Below, piece by piece: positions 6,979-14,813 of a stretch of DNA of 25,044 nt. The notes under the pieces were generated by a model. The model saw only the letters and a list, made by a program, of their open reading frames with translations. It did not search any database and was not told the origin of the DNA. The stretch is taken from positions 1 through 25,044 of the IMG/VR virus record IMGVR_UViG_3300007734_000508, one strand, 5' to 3'. Position 1 is the first letter of the stretch; each line of letters opens with the position of its first letter. A program made the translations under genes and the position numbers. Source of the DNA: a virus.

Positions 6979-7192
6979 AAAGTTTTCCAGCCATTAAAGC
7001 TCTATCAGTTAATGCTTTAGCTAAAAGAGCATCTTTGGTGTAATCAACCAAGCCACTCATAATCGAAGTTTGACTCGTAGTTGTTGCAGAGCTAAGCCAA
7101 GAGGCAAAATCTTATGCTTCTGGAAGAGCACGCTCTCTAAAAGTCGAACCTCCGCTTAAAGCCGTAATTAAATCCGAAGCAGAGTAGTTCAT
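6971..7192 (-). pseudogene. Small phage gene with an internal in-frame TAA (26 + 46 residues)
   Basis: ATG at 7190-7192 overlaps the upstream gene's TGA (ATGA). The frame reads 26 residues (MNYSASDLITALSGGSTFRE and a short continuation), meets TAA at 7112-7114, then stays open for 46 more residues (DFASWLSSATTTSQTSIMSG and onward, ending MAGKLYG). It stops at TGA 6971-6973, overlapping the next gene by 8 nt. Both ends are coupled to neighbours exactly as in intact genes here, so the whole 74-codon frame looks like one gene with a nonsense codon. Alternatives are a sequencing error, read-through, or re-initiation at ATG 7058-7060 giving the last 28 residues. Function unknown. Confidence 0.65.
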
Positions 7193-7422
7193 TTTTTGTC
7201 CTTAGACTTTTCGTACTCTTCGCGGGTTTGCCAGTCTTCCTCGCCCCACCGGGTAAGCCGATTTTCGGAAGACTTTTTACCTTCGTAGGTTCCACCCATT
7301 TCTTTATAATACTTAGTCGCCAACTGCATGGCTCGTGCACTGTGGCCACCGAGTTTTTTTCGGGCTTTGGCCTTAGCGCGTGCCCACTTCTCGGGATCTC
7401 GTTTTTTAGCAATTTCGGCCAT
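7189..7422 (-). CDS. DUF5872-like small protein
   Basis: This 77-residue protein begins MAEIAKKRDPEKWARAKAKA. It contains WSAR-type spacing in GGHSARAMQLATKYYKEMGG and then KKSSENRLTRWGEEDWQTRE. The order (charged 'KKRDPE.W' start, 'SARkaQLA.kyYKe.GG.Y.GkK', 'L..W..EdW.T') matches the small DUF5872 domain found in phages and large DNA viruses. That assignment is from memory of the family pattern. Function unknown. It sits 3 bp after the preceding stop, and its TGA overlaps the next ATG. Confidence 0.75.
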   Translation of the reverse strand: MAEIAKKRDPEKWARAKAKARKKLGGHSARAMQLATKYYKEMGGTYEGKKSSENRLTRWGEEDWQTREEYEKSKDKK

Positions 7423-7425
7423 GGT

Positions 7426-7710
7426 TTAATAGAGCACGTAGCAGTGATCGACAGTTGAAGTGCCGCTGATTTGAGTTATGGATATAGGAAGCAAGATATC
7501 AGTCCGAATATGACTAAAAGTAATAGGTGACTTGGAGTCAGCCAAAAGCACAACTAAAGTTTTATCCGTGTTTTTATTCGCGCTCTCGATATAAACACCT
7601 CGACAAGCAGCAAAATTACTATTAGTGCCCGAAGCATTTACAAGAAACCCACTGGTATACGGCAGCGAGGCTGTCTGTGCGTATACACCCCCAAACGCTC
7701 TAACGTCCAT
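7426..7710 (-). CDS. Small beta-rich virion-type protein
   Basis: This 94-residue protein has the pattern of a common small phage structural family: an aromatic start, a strand ending in a 'CRGVYI' turn (35-41), a variable loop, then 'TLVVLLADSKSPITFSHI' and a closing 'LPISITQISGT...VLY'. That layout ('RGlYvg..g.v.v...dg..vtf..v..G..lPv.v..v...gT.a..i.aLY') is familiar from small spike-base or decoration-like phage proteins. It is therefore likely a virion component, though the family is recalled by pattern only. It lies 3 bp before the DUF5872-like gene in a tight run downstream of the terminase. Confidence 0.6.
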   Translation of the reverse strand: MDVRAFGGVYAQTASLPYTSGFLVNASGTNSNFAACRGVYIESANKNTDKTLVVLLADSKSPITFSHIRTDILLPISITQISGTSTVDHCYVLY

Positions 7711-7712
7711 AT

Positions 7713-8018
7713 TTAATCCAGTGTCTCTATCAGTTTAACCAGATATTCGACAGCTTTTTGCAGATCTTGTTTTCCATTTTTTTGTTCCCACCGCCACAAA
7801 TATTTTTGGGCGCAGCCCTCTAAATACCCTTGGTACTTGATTAAACCCATGGAAGCTCTCTGTACGTCGTAACACTCCAGACCGCCTTTCTTGTAATAAT
7901 TTGGCCGAACTGCCGGATCTTCAACCTGCAACGTTAAACCACCAAATTGTGGCTCCGCGCTGTTCCAGAAATCGTCGAAGTCTGTAGGCGTCGCTTCGGT
8001 GAAGGGTTTGTCGCTCAT
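7713..8018 (-). CDS. DUF3310 protein (nucleotide-kinase-like phage family)
   Basis: The 101-residue product from ATG 8016-8018 contains the DUF3310 signature: RPNYYKKGGLECYDV, then a helix with YQGYLEGCAQKYLWRWEQKN and QDLQKAVEYLVKLIE. DUF3310 is widespread in phages and has been linked to phage T7 gp1.7, a nucleotide kinase, so a role in nucleotide metabolism is possible. A GTG start at 8063 would add 15 residues with no family resemblance, so the ATG is preferred. It sits between the terminase-glycosyltransferase pair and a small virion-type gene. Confidence 0.82.
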   Translation of the reverse strand: MSDKPFTEATPTDFDDFWNSAEPQFGGLTLQVEDPAVRPNYYKKGGLECYDVQRASMGLIKYQGYLEGCAQKYLWRWEQKNGKQDLQKAVEYLVKLIETLD

Positions 8019-8079
8019 TTTTGCCGTTAAAGTAGTAGCAAATGTGGACGTACTCCGCTCCACGTGGGACCACTTTAGG

Positions 8080-8952
8080 TTACAAAACGAGCATCTCCTC
8101 TACACATAGTAAATCTTTTTCACGCTCTTTAAATTGTCGTGAATATTTGTCGTCGTCATGACAAATTAGACCGCACTCTAAAATGCGATAACTGTCTTTA
8201 TGTTTTACGACAGGCACACAGCGCCTGTGTTCAAAGTTAGGAGGTAAGTATTCAAACGCCAATCCCATAGAGCTGCGATCAGCTATTGGCCAGTTTCTAA
8301 TGCCCGTTTTGGCATAGCTTTTTTGAGGATCAAAGCTGTCGGAACGTATATAAAGCTCGCCATCATTTTGATCAAGGATCATTCCGCAGTAATACGGACT
8401 TCCGAGCTGAATAAAGAAATCGATCTCGTGGTCGACGACAAGAATTTTCGGAACCGTAAAGCCAATATTGTGCCAAACATCCGGAGTTTCTTTAGTTAAA
8501 TACCACTTCTCGTAATTACCAACCGGGACACGTTTACCTTCAAAATTCTCATAAAGAGCAAATCCAGGCTCCAATCCATAACGACTTAAAACAGGTTTCC
8601 ATTTTCTGTAATAGTCAAAATTGTCTTTACGGATCAGAACATCGTTCTCTTGGTAGATGTAATAATCCGCCACGCGATTCAAAACTGCCAAAGCCAGATC
8701 TGTTTTATGAGCCCATGTCAAATACCAACCTTCATACTCAGGCCCCGCAACTCTCACCTCGACATTAATATTTTTAAATTGTTCAAATAATGTATCTAAT
8801 GTCTCTACGTCCTCCTGAGCTTCGTAATTTATATAAATATGTATATCTAAATTATGTTTGAACTTGTCGTACTCAGACAACACATTTAGAAGCGGGTTTA
8901 TGCGCTCTAAAGGATTATGGGCAGTAATAGCAACCCAGATATTTTTAGTCAT
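8080..8952 (-). CDS. Putative GT-A type glycosyltransferase
   Basis: This 290-residue protein starts TKNIWVAITAHNPLERINPL, a nucleotide-sugar-binding type first strand, and contains DYYIYQENDVLI, which looks like the acidic metal-binding strand of GT-A enzymes (E-N-D in place of D-x-D). Further on are IGFTVPK and YYCGMILDQNDGELY. I infer a glycosyltransferase but cannot name a family. The ATG at 8950-8952 lies 1 bp past the terminase TGA; an in-frame TTG at 8964 is less likely. Directly following the terminase gene, it is the first of the sugar-modifying genes in the head transcript. Confidence 0.6.
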   Translation of the reverse strand: MTKNIWVAITAHNPLERINPLLNVLSEYDKFKHNLDIHIYINYEAQEDVETLDTLFEQFKNINVEVRVAGPEYEGWYLTWAHKTDLALAVLNRVADYYIYQENDVLIRKDNFDYYRKWKPVLSRYGLEPGFALYENFEGKRVPVGNYEKWYLTKETPDVWHNIGFTVPKILVVDHEIDFFIQLGSPYYCGMILDQNDGELYIRSDSFDPQKSYAKTGIRNWPIADRSSMGLAFEYLPPNFEHRRCVPVVKHKDSYRILECGLICHDDDKYSRQFKEREKDLLCVEEMLVL

Positions 8953-8953
8953 G

Positions 8954-10474
8954 TCAGTACTCAATGCTGAAGTTGCCTCGACGCTGTAAATATTGGATCA
9001 GCCAAGTGTAGGCGTCTAGCAAATCGTCATGAGCTGTCGCGCCGACGTTGATCAACTGATCGAACAAAGCGTCGAACTTACGGTACTTATTGAACACGAT
9101 TTTCTTGTTTTCTAGCAAACCTAAAGTTCCTCGGAAACGGGCGATCTTATCCCCTCTAAAACCTTTAACTTCGTGAATATTAAGATTGCCTAAATCACGC
9201 TCATTTATAAGAACACGTCTTAGGTCAGCCGCAAGCGAAGCTTGGTACGCCACAGATTCCACAACCAACGTCACTGTGGAATAAGTCGGCATAAACTGCC
9301 CGTCGTGCTGAGTGAGGATACCCCACTCCAAAAGCATGTCGCAGAGTAAATCGATTTTCTCCAGGTTTCCGATCGAACGACATTGATGCGCGTCGATGAT
9401 GTAGTACTTATCGCCTAACCGACCGCCAAGAACGAAGGCTGTGTAATCGCTCGTTTCATTCTTACTGGCTGAAAGATCGATACCGACAGCAAGCGAATCG
9501 AACTCGGTAACAACCTCACCTTTAACTAGAAGATCAGGCGAAACCACCAGATCTGAGGTCATAACTGGCTGTTGTTGATACTGGAAAGCAAATGCCACGG
9601 GGTCCAGCTCTTTCTGCGTCAACAAATATTGAGACGACCATTGTTCGGGCCAATAGCTAACGGGTTCGCCGTTGTTGTCGTAAGTAATAGCCTCCTGAGT
9701 TACTTGTTTCCAGCCTTTTTCAGGAACAAACATTGTTTTATGAATATCTAGGGGGTGAAATCGAGTACCCAGGCATATGGATCGCCCACCTTCAAACACA
9801 ATCGGCGCGATAACAGACGACCAGTTATTGTTCATTTCGTCTCGGATCGCAGGGTTCTTAATATCCGCGCTCGACTTAATAGGGTCATCGACAATAACCA
9901 GATGAGCACGCTTTGAAGTAATCGAACCTCGTAGACCAGCAGCACGTAACGTAAATTCTTCATCGCCGAGCCTAGGAATACCCGCATAATCGAAATCGAT
10001 CGACCAGCCGATATCTGACTGCATACCTGACTTCAGCTGTACCCGAGGAAAAACTTTCCTAAACTCAGGTGAATCGATCAGCTGGCGGATGATTCGACTC
10101 TTCGGAATAGCCGTGGCAATGTTGTAAGAAACATAAATAATCTGTAACGGCATTTTAGCCGTTGTGTGCTTACCGATAATCCACGCTGTAAACATGTTCA
10201 AGCAGGTACTTTTCGCGCTCCCGCGTGGAGCCAAGATATCTAAGTTCGGTCCAGCAATATCAAGTAGATACTTATTGGACTCACCAGTAATTAAGTGGCG
10301 ATGCCACTCCAACATGTGCTTTGCCGGCGGTTTATCAAGGAGCGTACAGAAAGTATGGAAATCATCTGCTGCTTTTTTGTATATCGTGTCAACACCTGAT
10401 CCAGTGTCTTCAGTAGCACGAAGTGCACGCATTTGAGCTGCACGACGATATGCAGATGTTTCCCGGCTAGGCAT
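8954..10474 (-). CDS. terL: Terminase large subunit
   Basis: This 506-residue packaging motor has both expected domains. The ATPase has Walker A APRGSAKST (82-90), Walker B HLVIVDDP (191-198) and the coupling motif LGTRFH (235-240). The RNase-H-like nuclease has GIDLSAS (331-337, Asp333), VVESVAY (404-410, Glu406) and HDDLLDA (482-488). It cuts concatemeric DNA and drives it through the portal. It leads the leftward head block; no clear small subunit lies beside it. The ATG start has no strong Shine-Dalgarno sequence. Transcription must start in the 53-bp gap shared with the divergent glycosyltransferase gene or come from further right. Confidence 0.97.
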   Translation of the reverse strand: MPSRETSAYRRAAQMRALRATEDTGSGVDTIYKKAADDFHTFCTLLDKPPAKHMLEWHRHLITGESNKYLLDIAGPNLDILAPRGSAKSTCLNMFTAWIIGKHTTAKMPLQIIYVSYNIATAIPKSRIIRQLIDSPEFRKVFPRVQLKSGMQSDIGWSIDFDYAGIPRLGDEEFTLRAAGLRGSITSKRAHLVIVDDPIKSSADIKNPAIRDEMNNNWSSVIAPIVFEGGRSICLGTRFHPLDIHKTMFVPEKGWKQVTQEAITYDNNGEPVSYWPEQWSSQYLLTQKELDPVAFAFQYQQQPVMTSDLVVSPDLLVKGEVVTEFDSLAVGIDLSASKNETSDYTAFVLGGRLGDKYYIIDAHQCRSIGNLEKIDLLCDMLLEWGILTQHDGQFMPTYSTVTLVVESVAYQASLAADLRRVLINERDLGNLNIHEVKGFRGDKIARFRGTLGLLENKKIVFNKYRKFDALFDQLINVGATAHDDLLDAYTWLIQYLQRRGNFSIEY

Positions 10475-10527
10475 ATCACTAAGTTGACACTATCGCTATA
10501 TTACTCGTATCTGAACACCTTTCAGGA
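10475..10527. promoter_or_regulatory. Divergent promoter region between terminase and GT4 genes
   Basis: This 53-bp gap separates two divergent genes, so it should carry promoters both ways. On the plus strand a consensus TTGACA (10492-10497) is followed after 18 bp by TATCTG (10516-10521), very close to the ATG at 10528; AGGA lies immediately before that ATG. On the minus strand TAATAT is a possible -10, with no good -35. Confidence 0.45.
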
Positions 10528-11700
10528 ATGGCCAAAATTCTTTGGTACGGTGATGCGTGCTGTAATACAGGGTTTGCCCGAGTAACACACAGTGTCCTAG
10601 AGCAACTGCAGAAGGAGCACGAAATTCATGTATTAGCTATTAATTACTCTGGTGACCCTCATAATTATCCATACACCGTATACCCTGCCTCCAACGTCAA
10701 CTGTGGGGATCGGTTCGGTATCCCACGGATTCCCGAAATTCTTGAGAAAGTAAAACCAGATATCTTCATATGCCTTCAGGACATCTGGATTTGCAATCAA
10801 GTTTGGGAACGTTGCCAGTTCCTAAAAGATAGCCTCAAATTTAAATTTATTTGTTATTTCCCCATCGACAGCGAGTCCTACATGCCGGACATGCTGCGCA
10901 ATATCCCGGAATGGGATATGGCAATCACCTTCACCATCGAGTGCGCGCAGCGGATCTTAAAACACGAAATCAAACCGTCCCGCTTAGGTGTGCTTCCCCA
11001 CGGGGTCGACATCGATAAATTCACACCGGGTTCCCGCTCAGAAGCCCGCAAAGCTTTTGGGTTACCCGAGGACAAATTTATCGTTCTTAACGCCAACCGC
11101 AATCAACCGCGTAAACGCATCGATTTGACTATCAAAACCTTCGCGAAATTTGCGGCTAATAAACCCGACACCATGTTGTACCTCCATATGGGGGCTAAGG
11201 ATATGGGCTGGGACATTATTCCGCTCTTTAAATACGAGATGCAAAAGTTGGGTCTCGACGGAACCAATCGCCTGATCCTGACCTCGCACCAAATGAATTA
11301 CCTAGATGCGCCGTCAGACGCTGTACTTAACCAGATTTACAACTGTTGTGACGTAGGTATAAATACAGCAGATGGGGAAGGCTGGGGTCTAGTTCCTTTT
11401 GAGCACGCGAGCTGCAAAAAACCTCAGGTCGTGCCAAACCACACCGCGTGCGCCGATATTTGGGATGGCGCCGCCCAACTTGTGGACATCGCGACGTGGT
11501 ACGTCGATAAAGATCTGGGCGTCGAGCGCGGCCTTATTGACGTAAACGACGCAGTTAAAAAACTAGACGAACTGTATTACGACAAAGATATTTATGACGA
11601 AGTAGCTGAAGCGTGCTACACCGTGACCCGGCGTAATGAATATCGCTGGGAAAGTGTTGCCGCTGGATTCTCTCACGCCATCAAAGATCTTCTCGCCTGA
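10528..11700 (+). CDS. GT4-family glycosyltransferase (GT-B fold)
   Basis: This 390-residue protein has both GT-B domains. The N-terminal one opens MAKILWYGDACCNTGFARVT (GFARV loop at 15-19). The linker region has LPHGVD (156-161), and the C-terminal donor-binding domain has NANRNQPRKRIDL (188-200) and GEGWGLVPFEHASC (283-296), the E-x7-E-type motif of GT4. It would transfer a sugar from an activated donor. It is followed after 3 bp by the GH130-like gene on the same strand, so the two probably work on one glycan. The pair runs against the flanking virion genes, as an inserted cassette would. Confidence 0.93.
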   Translation: MAKILWYGDACCNTGFARVTHSVLEQLQKEHEIHVLAINYSGDPHNYPYTVYPASNVNCGDRFGIPRIPEILEKVKPDIFICLQDIWICNQVWERCQFLKDSLKFKFICYFPIDSESYMPDMLRNIPEWDMAITFTIECAQRILKHEIKPSRLGVLPHGVDIDKFTPGSRSEARKAFGLPEDKFIVLNANRNQPRKRIDLTIKTFAKFAANKPDTMLYLHMGAKDMGWDIIPLFKYEMQKLGLDGTNRLILTSHQMNYLDAPSDAVLNQIYNCCDVGINTADGEGWGLVPFEHASCKKPQVVPNHTACADIWDGAAQLVDIATWYVDKDLGVERGLIDVNDAVKKLDELYYDKDIYDEVAEACYTVTRRNEYRWESVAAGFSHAIKDLLA

Positions 11701-11703
11701 TCC

Positions 11704-12783
11704 ATGCAGTCAACCACACGCTTTTTTCACGCACACAGCAGCGTTCTTTACCCGATCAAACGCCCTACAACGGGTATACCCGATGTATATACACAGGCCG
11801 ACAATTTAAACGGTGTATTTACGCGGATTAATTACGGACTCCCCGAGGGTTCCGTAGCGAACTTCAGCCCCTCAATCCTTAAACACAAAAACAAAACTTA
11901 CATAGCGTGGCGATCTCAGCCCGAGCCTTTTGGGTTCCGTTGGGACAACAACTATTTTTATTTAAACGACAAGCCTACGGATATTTACCTGGGGCTTCTG
12001 CACGATGATCAAACCGTTGTAGGCGCTAAAAATCTTCGTCCCAAAAAACACCGCCTTAGCTACGAAGATCCTCGACTGTTTATCGGTCCAGATGATGACG
12101 TTTATGTTCAGTTTGTCGCATCGACTTACGCAAGCCGACACAATAAGCACGGGCGCAACTTCTTCGATAATCCCAAAGTTGTTGTTTGTTACGTCGACGC
12201 CTTAGGCGAAGCATCGCAAGCTGCGATACCTCCTATTGGTGAGAATCGTACCAAAGATAAAACCGAGAAAAACTGGTGTTTCTTTACGCATAAAGAAGAA
12301 CTTAAGTGTTTGTACTCAACGCGTCCACTGGTGATTGAGTGCGAAAGAAATCCCCGCGTAGAAATTGATTCTTCGGTATTGGACGTAGTTACGCACGGGT
12401 CTCCCACTTTTAATTCCACAGCGCCAATCAATCTTGGGTATGCCCACTTAGTTTTTTACCACTGGAAACATATGGCGCGGAGACAAAACGGAACTCCGTA
12501 CCTTTTATATCACTTAAGTGCGTATTTAATTGATAAAGATTTTAAGAATATTACACACGTTATCAAGCGTCCTTTGTTCTCAGGATCCCTTAATGATGAG
12601 TTGATTTATTGGACAGATTACGGCGGCACGCCTTTGTCCAATCAGCCTGCCGTTATCCTGCCGTTCGGCGCATACATCGAGAACACAGACTTAGTGATGT
12701 CCCTGGGCGTAAACGACGCTTTTATGGGAATTATGCGTTGTCCGCTGGAATCGATTATGAAGCAGCTTGAACGCGTAAGCTAG
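11704..12783 (+). CDS. GH130/GT108-like beta-propeller enzyme
   Basis: This 359-residue protein reads as a five-bladed propeller of the GH130 phosphorylase group: NFSPSILKHKNKTYIAWR (53-70), SYEDPRLF (119-126), EKNWCFF (188-194), GSPTFNS (232-238), GYAHLVFYH (245-253) and a final SLGVNDAFMGIM. The Asp of the EDPR motif corresponds to the usual catalytic acid. GH130 enzymes cleave beta-mannosides, often with phosphate; the related GT108 enzymes build mannan. The pairing with a GT4 gene makes synthesis or trimming of a mannose-type glycan a reasonable idea, but the substrate is not visible. Its stop shares the CTAG at 12780-12783 with the facing gene. Confidence 0.72.
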   Translation: MQSTTRFFHAHSSVLYPIKRPTTGIPDVYTQADNLNGVFTRINYGLPEGSVANFSPSILKHKNKTYIAWRSQPEPFGFRWDNNYFYLNDKPTDIYLGLLHDDQTVVGAKNLRPKKHRLSYEDPRLFIGPDDDVYVQFVASTYASRHNKHGRNFFDNPKVVVCYVDALGEASQAAIPPIGENRTKDKTEKNWCFFTHKEELKCLYSTRPLVIECERNPRVEIDSSVLDVVTHGSPTFNSTAPINLGYAHLVFYHWKHMARRQNGTPYLLYHLSAYLIDKDFKNITHVIKRPLFSGSLNDELIYWTDYGGTPLSNQPAVILPFGAYIENTDLVMSLGVNDAFMGIMRCPLESIMKQLERVS

Positions 12784-13310
12784 CTCTTCTCCTCGCGTTC
12801 AATCGTCGACCACACGAGGAACGACGAATCATCTAAGAGAGTTTGAATTGCAGGCTGACCATCGAAAGTCTGCATCAACTCTCTTAGACAACGGTCGGCA
12901 CCGGCTAGCAGTAGCCCACGGCGATCTAAACCATCAGAGATAGAACGCACCGCCTGAATATGCGAACGCAGCTCCTTCTGAAGGGCGGAGATCTTAGTGG
13001 CTGCTGTGGCGTGATCCAACATACCGGTCAGCGTCATATTTCGAACGTTATCGATATCTTGTTTAATACCGTCAATTTCAATTAAGAGGATCTTACGAAG
13101 ATCTTCTTTAGGGTATTTCTCCTGAACCCAAGCGGTCAGATCGGAGATACTTCCGGTATATCCGGGCTGTAAAAATCGTGCGTATAAATACGCCTCAATA
13201 TCGCTGGTTGCGTTTTTTGCGTAAAAAACGAAAGCGTCTTTTTGAGATTTATCGAGACTAGCTAACCAGGAAGCGACAGTAGTCGAATCACCTACTTGAG
13301 ATTTGATCAC
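12780..13310 (-). CDS. Helical protein after internal virion genes; possible small terminase
   Basis: This is a 176-residue, mostly helical protein. The N-terminal part (SWLASLDKSQKDAF, then SISDLTAWVQEKYPKEDL) could hold a helix-turn-helix, followed by a long helix (KILLIEIDGIKQDIDNVRNM) and a C-terminal helical region. Small terminase subunits often combine an N-terminal DNA-binding part with a central helical oligomerisation part, and no other small-subunit candidate is visible. This is a weak call; a virion accessory protein is equally possible. The GTG start overlaps the upstream TGA (GTGA). Confidence 0.55.
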   Translation of the reverse strand: MIKSQVGDSTTVASWLASLDKSQKDAFVFYAKNATSDIEAYLYARFLQPGYTGSISDLTAWVQEKYPKEDLRKILLIEIDGIKQDIDNVRNMTLTGMLDHATAATKISALQKELRSHIQAVRSISDGLDRRGLLLAGADRCLRELMQTFDGQPAIQTLLDDSSFLVWSTIEREEKS

Positions 13311-14014
13311 GCGAAAGCTCGTTGACCTGCAAGAGCCATTCCAGCACCAAAACGCTTAAGTGCCAACTGCCCTTCAATATTTCCACGCTGAAGAGCAAGT
13401 TGATTACGAGTCTGTTCTTGCTGACGGCGTATATCTAAATTGGTTGCTGCGATATCGCCAGCAAGTTTATTTGAAGTCCGTTGAGCTTCGGTCGCCATAG
13501 TGGCTAAAGCTGTAGCGGCAGGAGTCAGCAGCGTGGTCTGACCTTTCAGACCTTCGGTAGCTAGTTCCTGAACACCCTGAGCATATTGACGGGTAAGAGC
13601 AGATGCCGTTTCAGGTCCAAGCATTTCGGTAGCTAACCGAGCCTTACCGGCTAAGTCACCAAGCCCGATTGCGCTGCTGGCGTATTGAGAAGCAATCCCA
13701 GCTTGTAAACCGGAAAGGGTTTGTTCCTTTTGCTTAGCTACATCGAACTGATCGTAAGCCGCTTGACCTAGGACTTTTGATTGAATTGCTTCAGTACCCG
13801 TAAAAGGCGCCATCAACGAAGCCAATTCAGTTGCAGCTGTGGTTAGAGGAGTAACACCGGCAGTCAGCCCTCCATACAAGCTTGCGAAATCAGTCCCCGC
13901 ACTTTGGCTTCCTCCGCCTCCACCAAATGCACCTAAAACGGAACCTAGACCAGAAAGGGCCATGCCCCCTCCAGCTAACCAAGCAGCGGGACCAGCAAGT
14001 AACGGAACAGCCAT
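13307..14014 (-). CDS. Ala/Gly-rich probable internal virion protein
   Basis: This 235-residue protein has a Gly/Ala-rich hydrophobic N-terminus (LLAGPAAWLAGGGMALSG, then a run of five Gly). A long Ala/Gln/Thr-rich helical region follows, ending in a Gln/Arg-rich coiled-coil-like stretch (NLDIRRQQEQTRNQLALQRG). It resembles in style the two genes upstream: glycine-zipper-like hydrophobic starts followed by amphipathic helices. That is typical of ejection or internal core proteins that cross the cell envelope with the DNA. The role is inferred from composition and neighbours. Confidence 0.6.
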   Translation of the reverse strand: MAVPLLAGPAAWLAGGGMALSGLGSVLGAFGGGGGSQSAGTDFASLYGGLTAGVTPLTTAATELASLMAPFTGTEAIQSKVLGQAAYDQFDVAKQKEQTLSGLQAGIASQYASSAIGLGDLAGKARLATEMLGPETASALTRQYAQGVQELATEGLKGQTTLLTPAATALATMATEAQRTSNKLAGDIAATNLDIRRQQEQTRNQLALQRGNIEGQLALKRFGAGMALAGQRAFA

Positions 14015-14018
14015 TTGT

Positions 14019-14804
14019 TTACTTTAAAGAAAAAGTGTTGAAAGGAGACAGTGCTGCCTGATAGACACCGCCGAGAGCGCCCATAACTCCTTGGCTGGGC
14101 AACATCGAAGCAGCAATGGTCGACCCAAGAGCAATTTGCTGGCGAGCATTAGCCTCGATACGCGCACGCTCTAATTCCTTCCACGCGTCGATGTTCTGGA
14201 GCTCAATCTGGCGCCGTGAATTCTCTCGGGTCTGGCGCATCGACAGAGCGCTAGTTAACAGAGCACGTTTGATAGCCTGCTCTGTATCTTGCGCCGCTAA
14301 TTTTGCCCGAAGCTCGGGGTCTAAAAGCCGCTCAAGAAGTTTGTTGTAGTAGTCAGTCTGAGGATCAGTGCTCTGACTTGCGGGAGGTTGAGAAGGAAGA
14401 CCCGCTGAAGTCGGGGTCGAAGGGCCGCGAGTTTCCACAGTGCTAGGAGGTTTTTCGGCGGGTTTTTTAGCGCCGCCAAAACGCGACTCTAAAACTTGCT
14501 GTAAACGACGAAACTCGGCTTGTTCGGTAGCGTCAGAGGCTGCTTCTTGCGGCTTCATGGTGCGCGCGGTATCGATGGTTTGATACCCGTACCGTGGACC
14601 CGTATACACCTTTGTGCCAATGTTCGGACCGAAATCTCGTTCTAATCCGATCTGAACAGTATCTGGAGCAGAAGGCTTAGCTGCAGGAGGTTTTGCTCCA
14701 GCACCCATTGCTTGCGCGGCTAAGGCCACCGGGGCCAGAGGAGGCGCTAAATACGGTGCTGCTTGGAGAGCCCAGTTAGCAAAATCGAAGGTTGGATTAG
14801 CCAC
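14019..14804 (-). CDS. Probable internal virion protein
   Basis: This 261-residue protein has an Ala/Pro-rich hydrophobic start (WALQAAPYLAPPLAPVALAA), a Pro/Ser/Thr-rich linker (about 110-150) and a helical, Arg/Gln/Glu-rich C-terminal half (MRQTRENSRRQIELQNIDAW). The start is GTG at 14802-14804. It is fixed by the best Shine-Dalgarno sequence in the window: TAAGGAGG at 14816-14809, whose TAA is the stop codon of the previous gene. Architecture matches its two neighbours, so I read the three as a set of internal or ejection proteins. No enzyme domain is visible. Confidence 0.6.
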   Translation of the reverse strand: MANPTFDFANWALQAAPYLAPPLAPVALAAQAMGAGAKPPAAKPSAPDTVQIGLERDFGPNIGTKVYTGPRYGYQTIDTARTMKPQEAASDATEQAEFRRLQQVLESRFGGAKKPAEKPPSTVETRGPSTPTSAGLPSQPPASQSTDPQTDYYNKLLERLLDPELRAKLAAQDTEQAIKRALLTSALSMRQTRENSRRQIELQNIDAWKELERARIEANARQQIALGSTIAASMLPSQGVMGALGGVYQAALSPFNTFSLK

Positions 14805-14813
14805 GTCGCCTCC

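Noticed and set aside
8058-8069. Repeated CACGTGGGA strings (near 4040, 8060, 22745 and 23625)
   Set aside because: Three are in coding sequence on differing strands and frames; no positional logic, so taken as chance.
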